A stretch of 64,000 bases of DNA, from NCBI GenBank assembly GCA_016720745.1, contig JADKKA010000018.1, positions 868,001 to 932,000 of the forward strand, read 5' to 3'. Within the stretch, counting starts at the first letter, position 1; every line of letters starts with the position of its first letter. Below, in pieces: positions 25,303 to 32,863 of this stretch. The notes beneath the pieces are model-generated. The model did no database searches and was not told the origin of the DNA. It worked only from the letters and a program-made list of their open reading frames with translations. The DNA comes from Chitinophagaceae bacterium (GTDB lineage Bacteria; Bacteroidota; Bacteroidia; Chitinophagales; Chitinophagaceae). Made by a program: the position numbers and the translations under genes.

Positions 25303-26043
25303 GTGGATTTTTTTAAATTTTTTTCCGGGAAACATGCCGGTACCTTATTCAAAAAGGAACTCAGGAATATCCTTGGTTTTAAGCCCGGCAATGTACCCCT
25401 CTATAAAACAGCACTCACCCACCGTTCCGTACGGGAAGGGGCAGATGAGAATAATGAACGCCTGGAATACCTGGGTGATGCCGTACTCAGCGCACTGATT
25501 GCCGATTATCTTTTTAAAAGATACCCTTACCGTGAAGAAGGCTTCCTGACTGAAATGCGGAGCAAAATGGTGAACCGGCAACAATTGAATGAGATCGCCA
25601 TACGGATGGGCCTCAAAAAAATTACGCTCTACAATAAAATGGACAGCTCCCTGAAAGTGAGCCAGATCTTCGGAAATACCCTGGAAGCACTCGTGGGTGC
25701 TATTTATCTGGATCAGGGCTATAAAAAAACAGCCAAATGGGTCAATGAATGCATCATCATGCCGCATATGTTCATGGATGACCTCGAAAATCTCGAAATC
25801 AACCACAAGAACAAATTATACGGCTGGGCCAATAAAAACGGAAGATTGCTTGAATTTGAGACCCTGAACGAAAGGCTGGAGAATGGCCGGCGACTTTTTA
25901 CCGTGGCCGCCGTACTGGATGGTGAAAATATTGGAGAAGGAAAAGCCTTTAATAAAAAAGATGCCTCACAAATCGCAGCACAGGTGGCTGTGGAAAAAAT
26001 GGGAATCGTGAATTCTGATTCTCCGGGTGATGAGCAAAACTAA
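25303..26043 (+). CDS. rnc: Ribonuclease III
   Basis: The product has 246 residues from a GTG start (MDFFKFFSGKHAGTLFKKEL). No better ATG lies upstream. The endonuclease domain shows the signature NNERLEYLGDAVLSALIADY with the metal-binding Glu and Asp; the second catalytic Asp/Glu pair lies near GNTLEALVGAIYLDQGY. A C-terminal double-stranded RNA-binding domain (about 165-238) is visible in KLYGWANKNGRLLEFETL to QIAAQVAVEKM. The enzyme cuts double-stranded RNA in rRNA and mRNA processing. The acpP-fabF-rnc order is conserved in many bacteria. Confidence 0.95.
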   Translation: MDFFKFFSGKHAGTLFKKELRNILGFKPGNVPLYKTALTHRSVREGADENNERLEYLGDAVLSALIADYLFKRYPYREEGFLTEMRSKMVNRQQLNEIAIRMGLKKITLYNKMDSSLKVSQIFGNTLEALVGAIYLDQGYKKTAKWVNECIIMPHMFMDDLENLEINHKNKLYGWANKNGRLLEFETLNERLENGRRLFTVAAVLDGENIGEGKAFNKKDASQIAAQVAVEKMGIVNSDSPGDEQN

Positions 26044-26063
26044 AAACCAAAAAACAACCTACC

Positions 26064-26618
26064 ATGAAAAAGCATTTGTTGCTGCTGACAACCGTCGTTG
26101 TATTACTGACTTCCTGTAAAAATGAAACCCCAAAAGGGGCCAACGGAGTCACGTATAAATCAGCTGTTGAGTACAACGATTATATCGTGTCCCGGCAGAC
26201 TACCCTGATGAAAAATATCATGAAATTCATCAGCGTGGCCGAAAATGATCTCGATTCAGCAGAGGGCATGCTGGATGGGTATGTAAAAGAAACCGCTACC
26301 ATGGTCACCGATATCAAGGGGATGCCGGCTTTTAAAGGTGACTCCAGTCTGAGGAATGCAGCAGTGAATATCTTTGGTTTTTATAAAAAGATTTTTGATA
26401 CAGATTACCGGGATGTGATCCACCTGCGTAAAGAACAGGATGGTACTTCTCAGGATATTGAAGACAGAATCCAGGCCATTGTAAAAAAGATTGAAGACGA
26501 AGAAAAGGGTTTTGATGCCCGCTTCCAAAGCGCCCAGAAAGATTTTGCCCGGAAGAATAATATGAAGCTGATTGAGAATGAAATGCAGAAAGAAATGGAA
26601 GAAAAACTGGACAAATAA
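26064..26618 (+). CDS. Lipoprotein of unknown function, helical
   Basis: The product has 184 residues. The signal MKKHLLLLTTVVVLLTSC gives the lipidated Cys at residue 18. The mature part is largely alpha-helical and charged (YNDYIVSRQTTLMKNIMKFI, RIQAIVKKIEDEEKGFDARF) and ends in Glu/Lys-rich helix. It resembles surface proteins sometimes labelled LIC11966 family in Bacteroidota, but I cannot confirm that from the sequence alone. It lies 20 bases after rnc and is convergent with the epimerase gene. Confidence 0.65.
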   Translation: MKKHLLLLTTVVVLLTSCKNETPKGANGVTYKSAVEYNDYIVSRQTTLMKNIMKFISVAENDLDSAEGMLDGYVKETATMVTDIKGMPAFKGDSSLRNAAVNIFGFYKKIFDTDYRDVIHLRKEQDGTSQDIEDRIQAIVKKIEDEEKGFDARFQSAQKDFARKNNMKLIENEMQKEMEEKLDK

Positions 26619-26620
26619 GT

Positions 26621-27055
26621 TTACGCTCCGGATCCGGTTTGATTGTCCATAACAACTTCTTTTGACATACATAATTCGATAAGGACACCGTTGCTGTGTT
26701 TGGGGTGCAAAAAACAGATCAGCTTATTATCTGCTCCATTTTTAGGCTCGGAATTGAGGAGTACAAAGCCCTCATTTTTGAGCCTTTCCATTTCACTGTA
26801 GATATCAGCTACCTCAAATGCAATATGGTGCAGGCCCTCGCCCTTTTTGTCGATAAAACGGGCTATCACCCCATCCGGATCTGCACTTTCCAGTAATTCT
26901 ATTTTATTGGGACCGGTTTGGAAAAAAGCAGTGTTCACCTTTTCATTTTCAACCGTTTCGGTCTTATAACAGGGGGTATTCAGGAGTTTTTCGTAGCGGG
27001 GCACGGCATCTTCCAGGCTCCTGACGGCAATGCCGATATGCTCGATTTTTGTCAT
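26621..27055 (-). CDS. mce: Methylmalonyl-CoA epimerase
   Basis: The product is 144 residues from the ATG at 27055 (MTKIEHIGIAVRSLEDAVPR). The longer open frame extends through the promoter region of the divergent iscS gene and is not used. It has the vicinal-oxygen-chelate fold with metal ligands in the first strand (EHIGIAV), GEGLHHIAFEV and GVLIELC. It interconverts (R)- and (S)-methylmalonyl-CoA in propionyl-CoA metabolism. A separate B12-binding mutase subunit is encoded at 49501-49908. It is divergent from iscS. Confidence 0.93.
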   Translation of the reverse strand: MTKIEHIGIAVRSLEDAVPRYEKLLNTPCYKTETVENEKVNTAFFQTGPNKIELLESADPDGVIARFIDKKGEGLHHIAFEVADIYSEMERLKNEGFVLLNSEPKNGADNKLICFLHPKHSNGVLIELCMSKEVVMDNQTGSGA

Positions 27056-27142
27056 ACTTACAGCGGTGATCGCAGGCTTTCCGAAAGCCGGAATTTCGGC
27101 CTGTTCAACGAAATTAGCCCTTTCATTGAGAACAATTTGGGC

Positions 27143-27150
27143 TAATTTTG
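27143..27150 (+). promoter_or_regulatory. Putative -7 promoter element (TAATTTTG) for iscS
   Basis: It matches TAnnTTTG, 33 bases before the iscS ATG. Confidence 0.45.
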
Positions 27151-27183
27151 TGTTGAAAGAAACAAAAACTGAGGACATCGACC

Positions 27184-28401
27184 ATGTTGCAATTCCCAAT
27201 CTATTTAGACCATAATGCCACCACGCCCTGCGACCCAAGGGTGGTGGATGCCATGTTGCCCTATTTCACCAATAACTTCGGCAATGCGGCCAGTCGGAAC
27301 CATTCATTTGGCTGGCAGGCTGAGGAAGCCGTTGACTATGCAAGAGAACAGGTAGCAAAACTGATAGGCGCCGATCCCAAAGAAATCATCTTTACGTCCG
27401 GTGCCACAGAAGCAGATAACCTGGCTATTAAAGGCGTTTACGAAATGTATGCCAGCAAGGGTAACCACGTTATCACCTGCAATATCGAACACAAAGCGGT
27501 TCTGGATACCTGCAAGCATATTGAAAAAGAAGGCGGTGAAGTAACCTATCTGAAAGTAAAGGACAATGGCCTGGTAGACCTGGCTGAACTGGAAGCGGCT
27601 ATCAAACCCACCACGGTGCTCATTGCCATTATGTACGCCAATAATGAAATCGGTACGGTTAACCCCATGCAGGCTATCAGCGCGATTGCCCGCAAACACG
27701 GTGTACTTGTTTTTTCCGACGCCACCCAGGCCGTTGGTAAAATACCGGTTGATGTAAATAAAGACGGCATCGATCTGATGGCTTTTACCGGACATAAAAT
27801 GTACGGACCCAAAGGCGTTGGTGCCCTCTATGTTCGCCGGAAAAACCCCCGTGTGAAAGTAACAGCTCAAATGGACGGTGGCGGACATGAAAGAGGTATG
27901 CGCAGCGGTACATTGAATGTACCAGGTATCGTTGGCTTTGGAAAAGCCTGCGAGATCTGTATGAATGAAATGGAAGAAGAAGGAAAAAGACTGCGGGTGC
28001 TGAGAGATAAACTGGAAACTTCTTTACTGAAACTGGAAGAAGCCTATCTCAATGGCGACCAAGAACATCGCCTGCCCCATGTGTCTAATATTTCTTTTAA
28101 ATATGTGGAAGGAGAGGGCCTGATGATGGGCTTCAATAAGAATATTGCCCTTTCATCCGGTTCTGCCTGTACCTCGGCTTCTCTGGAACCCTCCTATGTG
28201 CTTAAAGCATTAGGATTGGGAGATGACCTGGCACATAGCTCCCTTCGTTTTGGACTGGGTCGCTTTACCACAGAAGAGCAGATTGATTTTACCGTAGAGC
28301 AGGTAAGTAATACGGTGAACAAACTCCGTGAAATGAGTCCGCTTTGGGAAATGTATAAAGAGGGAATTGATTTGAATACGATTGAGTGGGCGCATCATTA
28401 G
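27184..28401 (+). CDS. iscS: Cysteine desulfurase (IscS type)
   Basis: This 405-residue PLP enzyme takes sulfur from cysteine for Fe-S cluster assembly. The PLP-binding Lys is in AFTGHKMYGPKGVGALY, with upstream cofactor segments IFTSGATEADNLAIKG and NIEHKAVLDTCK. The active-site Cys lies in ALSSGSACTSASLEPSYVL, the long-loop arrangement of IscS/NifS rather than SufS. IscU and an A-type carrier follow on the same strand. The spacers between these genes hold repeats and inverted repeats. Confidence 0.95.
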   Translation: MLQFPIYLDHNATTPCDPRVVDAMLPYFTNNFGNAASRNHSFGWQAEEAVDYAREQVAKLIGADPKEIIFTSGATEADNLAIKGVYEMYASKGNHVITCNIEHKAVLDTCKHIEKEGGEVTYLKVKDNGLVDLAELEAAIKPTTVLIAIMYANNEIGTVNPMQAISAIARKHGVLVFSDATQAVGKIPVDVNKDGIDLMAFTGHKMYGPKGVGALYVRRKNPRVKVTAQMDGGGHERGMRSGTLNVPGIVGFGKACEICMNEMEEEGKRLRVLRDKLETSLLKLEEAYLNGDQEHRLPHVSNISFKYVEGEGLMMGFNKNIALSSGSACTSASLEPSYVLKALGLGDDLAHSSLRFGLGRFTTEEQIDFTVEQVSNTVNKLREMSPLWEMYKEGIDLNTIEWAHH

Positions 28402-28520
28402 AGAATGTGGAAATGTGGAAATGTGGGAATGTGAGAATGAGGAAATGAGATGAAGTTGAAACGATAATTTATAAATTACCGGGAATTTGAAATAGGGTAT
28501 TCATTTTCACATTCCCACAT
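28402..28520. repeat. Direct repeats and a 20-base inverted repeat in the iscS-iscU spacer
   Basis: GGAAATGTG-type units repeat from 28404 to about 28450. ATGTGGGAATGTGAGAATGA at 28421-28440 matches the reverse complement of 28501-28520 in 19 of 20 positions, with a 60-base loop. Confidence 0.7.
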
Positions 28521-28540
28521 CATTAATTAATAATTTTCTT

Positions 28541-28960
28541 ATGGCATACAGTGAAAAAGTAATCGATCATTACCAGAACCCCAAGAACGTGGGTACGCTG
28601 GATAAGAGTAAGGCCAATGTGGGTACCGGTCTGGTGGGTGCACCGGAATGCGGTGATGTGATGCGTCTGCAGATTGAAGTGGATGAAGCAACCGGCGTGA
28701 TCCGGGATGCTAAATTCAAAACCTTTGGTTGCGGTTCTGCCATCGCTTCTTCTTCCCTGGCCACCGAATGGCTGAAGGGCAAAACAGTTGACGAGGCTGT
28801 CAAGATCGATAATATGGAAATCGTGGAGGAATTAAATCTTCCCCCGGTAAAAATCCATTGCTCCGTACTGGCAGAAGATGCCATCAAGGCGGCGATCAAT
28901 GACTATCGCAAAAAGAATGGTTTGGAAGAACTGCAATTCGAAGAAGGAGTCATTCATTAA
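28541..28960 (+). CDS. iscU: Fe-S cluster assembly scaffold IscU
   Basis: This 139-residue scaffold builds [2Fe-2S] clusters from IscS sulfur. All three ligand Cys are present: VGAPECGDVMRLQI, KTFGCGSAIASSS and VKIHCSVLAEDAIKAAI. The Asp next to the first Cys and the start MAYSEKVIDHYQNPKNVGTL are typical. The chaperone-recognition LPPVK segment is visible (NLPPVKIHC). It lies between iscS and iscA. Confidence 0.96.
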   Translation: MAYSEKVIDHYQNPKNVGTLDKSKANVGTGLVGAPECGDVMRLQIEVDEATGVIRDAKFKTFGCGSAIASSSLATEWLKGKTVDEAVKIDNMEIVEELNLPPVKIHCSVLAEDAIKAAINDYRKKNGLEELQFEEGVIH

Positions 28961-29026
28961 AATTAAAAGGGCTACTGGCTTTTGCGGAAACCCCACTAGC
29001 CACTACTCACTCGCCACTCGCCAACT
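28961..29026. repeat. Short CACTCGCC-type direct repeats in the iscU-iscA spacer
   Basis: Copies of CACTAGC, CACTACT, CACTCGC and CACTCGC occur in a row just before the iscA ATG (about 28994-29023). They form a simple short tandem motif. Confidence 0.4.
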
Positions 29027-29380
29027 ATGAGCGTAGCAATAGACAATAGCATATATATCAGTGATAAGGCCAAAGCCAAAGTACATCAACTCATGACTGA
29101 TGCCGGCATCGCCGATGACTCTTCCTATTTTTTAAGAGTAGGAGTGGTAGGAGGCGGCTGTTCAGGGCTGAGCTATAAACTGGATTTTGATAACGAACAA
29201 AAACCCATGGACCAGGTATTTGAAGACAATGGAGTGAAACTGGTCACCGATCTGAAGAGCTTTTTATACCTGGTAAATACCACCCTTGATTTTTCAGATG
29301 GTCTTAATGGTAAAGGATTCTACTTCAGTAATCCCAATGCCAGCAGAACCTGCGGATGCGGGGAGAGCTTTGCTGTCTGA
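29027..29380 (+). CDS. iscA: HesB/IscA family Fe-S cluster carrier
   Basis: This 117-residue A-type carrier delivers clusters to apoproteins. The three conserved Cys are present: VVGGGCSGLSYKLDF and the C-terminal SRTCGCGESFAV. Its position after iscU supports the IscA name. SufA or ErpA function cannot be excluded from sequence alone. A terminator follows. Confidence 0.92.
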   Translation: MSVAIDNSIYISDKAKAKVHQLMTDAGIADDSSYFLRVGVVGGGCSGLSYKLDFDNEQKPMDQVFEDNGVKLVTDLKSFLYLVNTTLDFSDGLNGKGFYFSNPNASRTCGCGESFAV

Positions 29381-29405
29381 TGAAAAAATCAAAAGAAACA
29401 AATAA

Positions 29406-29531
29406 CAAGAAACAAGAAATCGCCAGATAAAAAATTAAAATGCGGGTCCTATGATCCGCTATTTTTTTTTTCATAACGGCTGAACCGGTGGATATTTTGA
29501 ATTTTCGAATTTGTATTTTATTTGTTTCTTG
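29406..29531. repeat. Inverted CAAGAAACAA repeat flanking the iscA terminator
   Basis: CAAGAAACAA at 29406-29415 is the exact reverse complement of 29522-29531. Both arms sit within longer A- or T-rich variants of the same word (29391-29420 and 29515-29557). Confidence 0.5.
29441..29471 (+). terminator. Rho-independent terminator after iscA
   Basis: GCGGGTC / GATCCGC arms surround CTAT and are followed by a run of ten T. Confidence 0.75.
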
Positions 29532-29590
29532 AGATTTGTTTTTTGTTTCTTATCATTGATAGTCATTAAATTGCACCATTACCAATCCCC

Positions 29591-30310
29591 ATGTGGTCCG
29601 TTTGTAAAAAAGAACTCCGCCAGTTTTTCAGCAGCCTGACAGGATATATTGCGATTATCGTATTCCTGCTGGTGAATGGCGTCCTCCTATTCTTTTTCCG
29701 CGACAATATTTTTGACTTTGGTTACGCCACCCTTGACCGTTTTTTCAACTGGCTCCCTGGATTCTTTTATTACTGATTCCGGCCATCAGCATGCGCAGTT
29801 TTGCTGAGGAATTCAAGACCGGCACTTTTGAGATTCTACAAACCCGGCCACTCAGCCGTTCTCAAATTGTTTGGGGCAAATACCTGGGCAGTCTGATCGT
29901 GGTACTGATCGCTTTATTACCGACCCTGGTTTATATTATTTCCATTCAGAAACTGTCTGCCGGAGAAGGTATTGATATGGGAGCCACGATGGGCGCTTAT
30001 ATCGGTCTTTTTTTTCCTGGCCGCTGTTTTTACAGCCATCAGCATCTGCTGCAGCAGCTTTACCAGTAATTCTGTAGTGGCATTTATTGCAGGTCTGCTG
30101 GTTTGCGCCCTGCTGTATTATGGATTCAATGCCATCAGCAAGTTGCCGGCTCTCTCGGGTGGAGCTGACTATTATGTGGAAATGGCTGGCATCGATTTTC
30201 ATTATCGCAGCATCAGCCGGGGATTAATCGATGCCCGCGATATCATTTACTTTATTTCGGTGATCTTCCTTTGTATCGCCATCACCAGCCGCAATCTCTT
30301 AAAAAGGTAA
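29591..30310 (+). CDS. gldF: Gliding-motility ABC transporter permease GldF (frame broken twice)
   Basis: GldF and GldG are the membrane parts of an ABC transporter linked to gliding motility in Bacteroidota. Three overlapping pieces give one protein. The first reads MWSVCKKELRQFFSSLTGYI to WLPGFF. Adding one T to TTTT at 29765-29768 joins LLLIPAISMRSFAEEFKTGT. Removing one T from the eight T at 30008-30015 joins YIGLFFLAAVFTAISICCSS. The restored length is about 240 residues with six hydrophobic segments and the end AITSRNLLKR. Both breaks lie in homopolymers, so they are probably sequence errors. gldG starts one base after the stop. Confidence 0.87.
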
Positions 30311-30311
30311 G

Positions 30312-32063
30312 ATGAAAGGAATTGTCCATAAAATACTGGCCTCAAAGTACTGGTGGATCATGCTCCTCGCAGGGGTTATTCTCATCAATTACCTGGCTAC
30401 TTTTTTACAGGCAAGGATAGATCTTACCAGAGAGAAAAGATATACCCTCAGTGCCGCAACCGGCAAACTGGTGAAACAACTGGATGATGTGGTAGAAATT
30501 GATGTATTCCTGAAAGGGGAGTTCCCCGCAGGTTTCCGGAAACTGGCCAATACTACCCGTGAGTTCCTCGGACTTTTAAAAGACCGGAACAGTTCGCGTA
30601 TCCGTTACCGTTTTATTTCACCACTGGAAACCGTTCCGGGCAGAACGATGAAGTATGGCGACTCCCTGGTGAATATGGGGGCCGTTCCCATCAACCTGAC
30701 TGTTCAGCGCGATGAAACACAGAGCAGCAATATTATTTTCCCGGTGGCCGTGATCAATTATAAAGGCCGGCAATCACTGGTTAATTTATACCCGGGCGTC
30801 AGCCGGGAAATGTCGCAGAATGAAATCAATAGTGCGGAGGCATTAATGGAATACCAGTTTGCGCAGGCACTCGATCGTCTGACCAACGAAAAGAAACCGG
30901 GAGTGGCTTATTCTATTGGGAATGGCGAGCCCGCTGATGCCAGGACATTTGATTTAAGAATGACCTTGCAGGATCACTATCATTTCGGCATTCTTGATAT
31001 CAATAAAAGTCCGCGTATACCTGCAGAAGTAGATCTGTTATTGATTGTAAAACCCAGCATACCTTTTACGGAAGATGAAATACTAAAGATTGACCAGTTT
31101 GTGATGCGCGGTGGTAAACTGCTTTGTTTTATTGATAACCTCATAGCTGAAAGAGATAGTCTGGCCCTTAAACCGGAGACCATTGCATACGACCGCAACC
31201 TCAACCTCACCGATCTTTTTTTCAGATACGGCCTCCGTATCAATACCGACCTGGTGATGGACCTGCAGTGTGATGCCATTCCCTTTGTAGTGGGGGGCAC
31301 GAGTGGGAATCCGCAACTGGAATTCCTGCGCTGGAATTATTATCCGGTGCTGTTGCCTGCCGGTGGAAAATTATCAAAGGGACAGGGTTATGTGGCGGCA
31401 CAGTTTGCCAACTCCATTGATACCATCCAGGTGGAAGGAGTAAAAAAAGAGCCCCTGCTGGTTACTTCTCCCAATTCCAGGATCATCAGCACACCGGCCC
31501 TGATCAGTCTGAATGAAAACAAGGATGCTCCGGAAGATGCCAAATTCAAAAAGAATGCGATCCCTGTAGCGATGTTGCTGGAAGGAAAATTTACATCCCT
31601 TTACCGCAACCGGATCACGAAAGCACAAGCGGATACCCTGGCAGCAGCAGGTACACAATTTCTGCCAGCCTCATCAGAAAATAAGATAATCGTGGTGGGT
31701 GATGGTGATATGGTATTGAATGATTTTCTGCCAAACGGAGAACCCGGCAGCCAGCCCGAACCCCTGCAGATGGGCTGGAATAAATATACCTATACCGAAT
31801 ACCTGAAACAATCCGCATTAGGAAAATGGTTTATACCGGTCGCCAACCGGGAGTTTCTGCAAAACTGTGTGGAATACCTGGTCAGCAACCCGGCCATCAG
31901 TGAAACCAGGAACAAGGATATTGTACTCCGGTTGCTGGATAGTAAAAAGGTAAAGGCACAAAAAACAACCTGGCAACTGATCAATATTGCTTTACCGGTG
32001 ATCCTCGTGATTGTACTGGGCTGGTTTTTCCATGAAATCAGTAAAAGAAAATATGCCGCTTAA
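30312..32063 (+). CDS. gldG: Gliding-motility ABC transporter component GldG
   Basis: This 583-residue protein has an N-terminal membrane segment (about 14-32, WIMLLAGVILINYLATFLQA) and a large periplasmic domain with DREKRYTLS-type opening (LTREKRYTLSAATGKLVKQL). A C-terminal membrane segment follows (LINIALPVILVIVLGWFF, about 555-573). DLLLIVKPSIPFTEDEILKI and MRGGKLLCFID match the ABC-type uncharacterised transporter domain of GldG. It begins one base after gldF and is intact, unlike its neighbour. Confidence 0.93.
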   Translation: MKGIVHKILASKYWWIMLLAGVILINYLATFLQARIDLTREKRYTLSAATGKLVKQLDDVVEIDVFLKGEFPAGFRKLANTTREFLGLLKDRNSSRIRYRFISPLETVPGRTMKYGDSLVNMGAVPINLTVQRDETQSSNIIFPVAVINYKGRQSLVNLYPGVSREMSQNEINSAEALMEYQFAQALDRLTNEKKPGVAYSIGNGEPADARTFDLRMTLQDHYHFGILDINKSPRIPAEVDLLLIVKPSIPFTEDEILKIDQFVMRGGKLLCFIDNLIAERDSLALKPETIAYDRNLNLTDLFFRYGLRINTDLVMDLQCDAIPFVVGGTSGNPQLEFLRWNYYPVLLPAGGKLSKGQGYVAAQFANSIDTIQVEGVKKEPLLVTSPNSRIISTPALISLNENKDAPEDAKFKKNAIPVAMLLEGKFTSLYRNRITKAQADTLAAAGTQFLPASSENKIIVVGDGDMVLNDFLPNGEPGSQPEPLQMGWNKYTYTEYLKQSALGKWFIPVANREFLQNCVEYLVSNPAISETRNKDIVLRLLDSKKVKAQKTTWQLINIALPVILVIVLGWFFHEISKRKYAA

Positions 32064-32091
32064 ACAAAGAACCGGATCGGTAAATACGGAC

Positions 32092-32099
32092 TACCTTTG
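32092..32099 (+). promoter_or_regulatory. Putative -7 promoter element (TACCTTTG) before the truncated terC
   Basis: It matches TAnnTTTG, 21 bases before an ATG at 32121. That ATG opens a frame that stops after eight codons. This looks like the original terC promoter and start, left behind by a deletion. Confidence 0.45.
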
Positions 32100-32121
32100 C
32101 CGGTCAACATTTACGCAAACA

Positions 32122-32853
32122 TGGATTTTCTCCGCTTTCTCCGTTAAAGAAAAGCATTATGGCCGTGTCCTGCTGATCGGGATCATGATGGCCATTCTTT
32201 TCCGGGTCATCTTTATTACAGTGGGTGTGGTGCTCGTGGAAAAATTTCACTGGATACTCTATGTCTTTGGTGTCTTCCTTGTTTATACCGGGTATAAAAT
32301 GTTTACCGCTAGTGATGATGAGGAATTCAATCCGCAGGACAGTAAGATCTACCGTTTCATCAAAAGATTTCTTCCCCTGGTGCCGCATGACGGCGGCGGA
32401 AAATACCGGATTATAGAAAATGGCCGGCCGGCCTATACCACACTATTTGTCGTAGTGATCATGCTGGCAGCAGTGGATCTTGTTTTTGCATTGGATTCCA
32501 TTCCTGCCGTGATGGGTATCGTGGATACCAAAACACCGGGTTATGAACCCATGGCCAGGCTGGTGATTTATACCTCCAATATTTTTGCCGTACTGGGTTT
32601 ACGATCCCTGTTTTTCCTGTTAAGGGGTGCGGTCAGTAAATTCGATTATCTGCAGCAGGGCATTGCCATTGTACTGGTATTTATCGGTGTGAAGATGCTG
32701 GCCGAATCATGGATCAATCAGTGGATTGACAAGCAGGTGCAGGTATTTATTTCGCTGGGAGTGATCCTGACCTGTATCAGCGGATCTATTTTCTATTCCA
32801 TTTTTATGCAGAAAAAAGGTTCCCCTCCGGATATTGAGGATAATAGTATATGA
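32122..32853 (+). CDS. TerC/Alx family membrane protein, N-terminal part missing
   Basis: The visible protein starts abruptly at WIFSAFSVKEKHYGRVLLIG and continues with TerC family membrane segments: MMAILFRVIFITVGVVLVEKFHWILYVFGVFLVYTGYKMF, TLFVVVIMLAAVDLVFALDSIPAVMGI, ARLVIYTSNIFAVLGLRSLFFLL and IAIVLVFIGVKMLAESW. Family members are usually 300 or more residues and begin with about 85 further residues, including a SVDN-type metal site; these are absent here. A promoter box and an ATG (32121) sit immediately upstream in another phase, as if about 250 bases were deleted after the start codon. TerC/Alx proteins export or handle metal ions such as manganese. The last codons lead directly into murF-alr. 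Confidence 0.75.
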   Translation, partial: WIFSAFSVKEKHYGRVLLIGIMMAILFRVIFITVGVVLVEKFHWILYVFGVFLVYTGYKMFTASDDEEFNPQDSKIYRFIKRFLPLVPHDGGGKYRIIENGRPAYTTLFVVVIMLAAVDLVFALDSIPAVMGIVDTKTPGYEPMARLVIYTSNIFAVLGLRSLFFLLRGAVSKFDYLQQGIAIVLVFIGVKMLAESWINQWIDKQVQVFISLGVILTCISGSIFYSIFMQKKGSPPDIEDNSI

Positions 32854-32863
32854 GCAAATTACT

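Noticed and set aside
29765..30015. Programmed ribosomal frameshifting in gldF
   Set aside because: Two opposite shifts occur in one short gene, at T runs of different length. Similar one-base breaks occur in unrelated genes, so sequence error is simpler.
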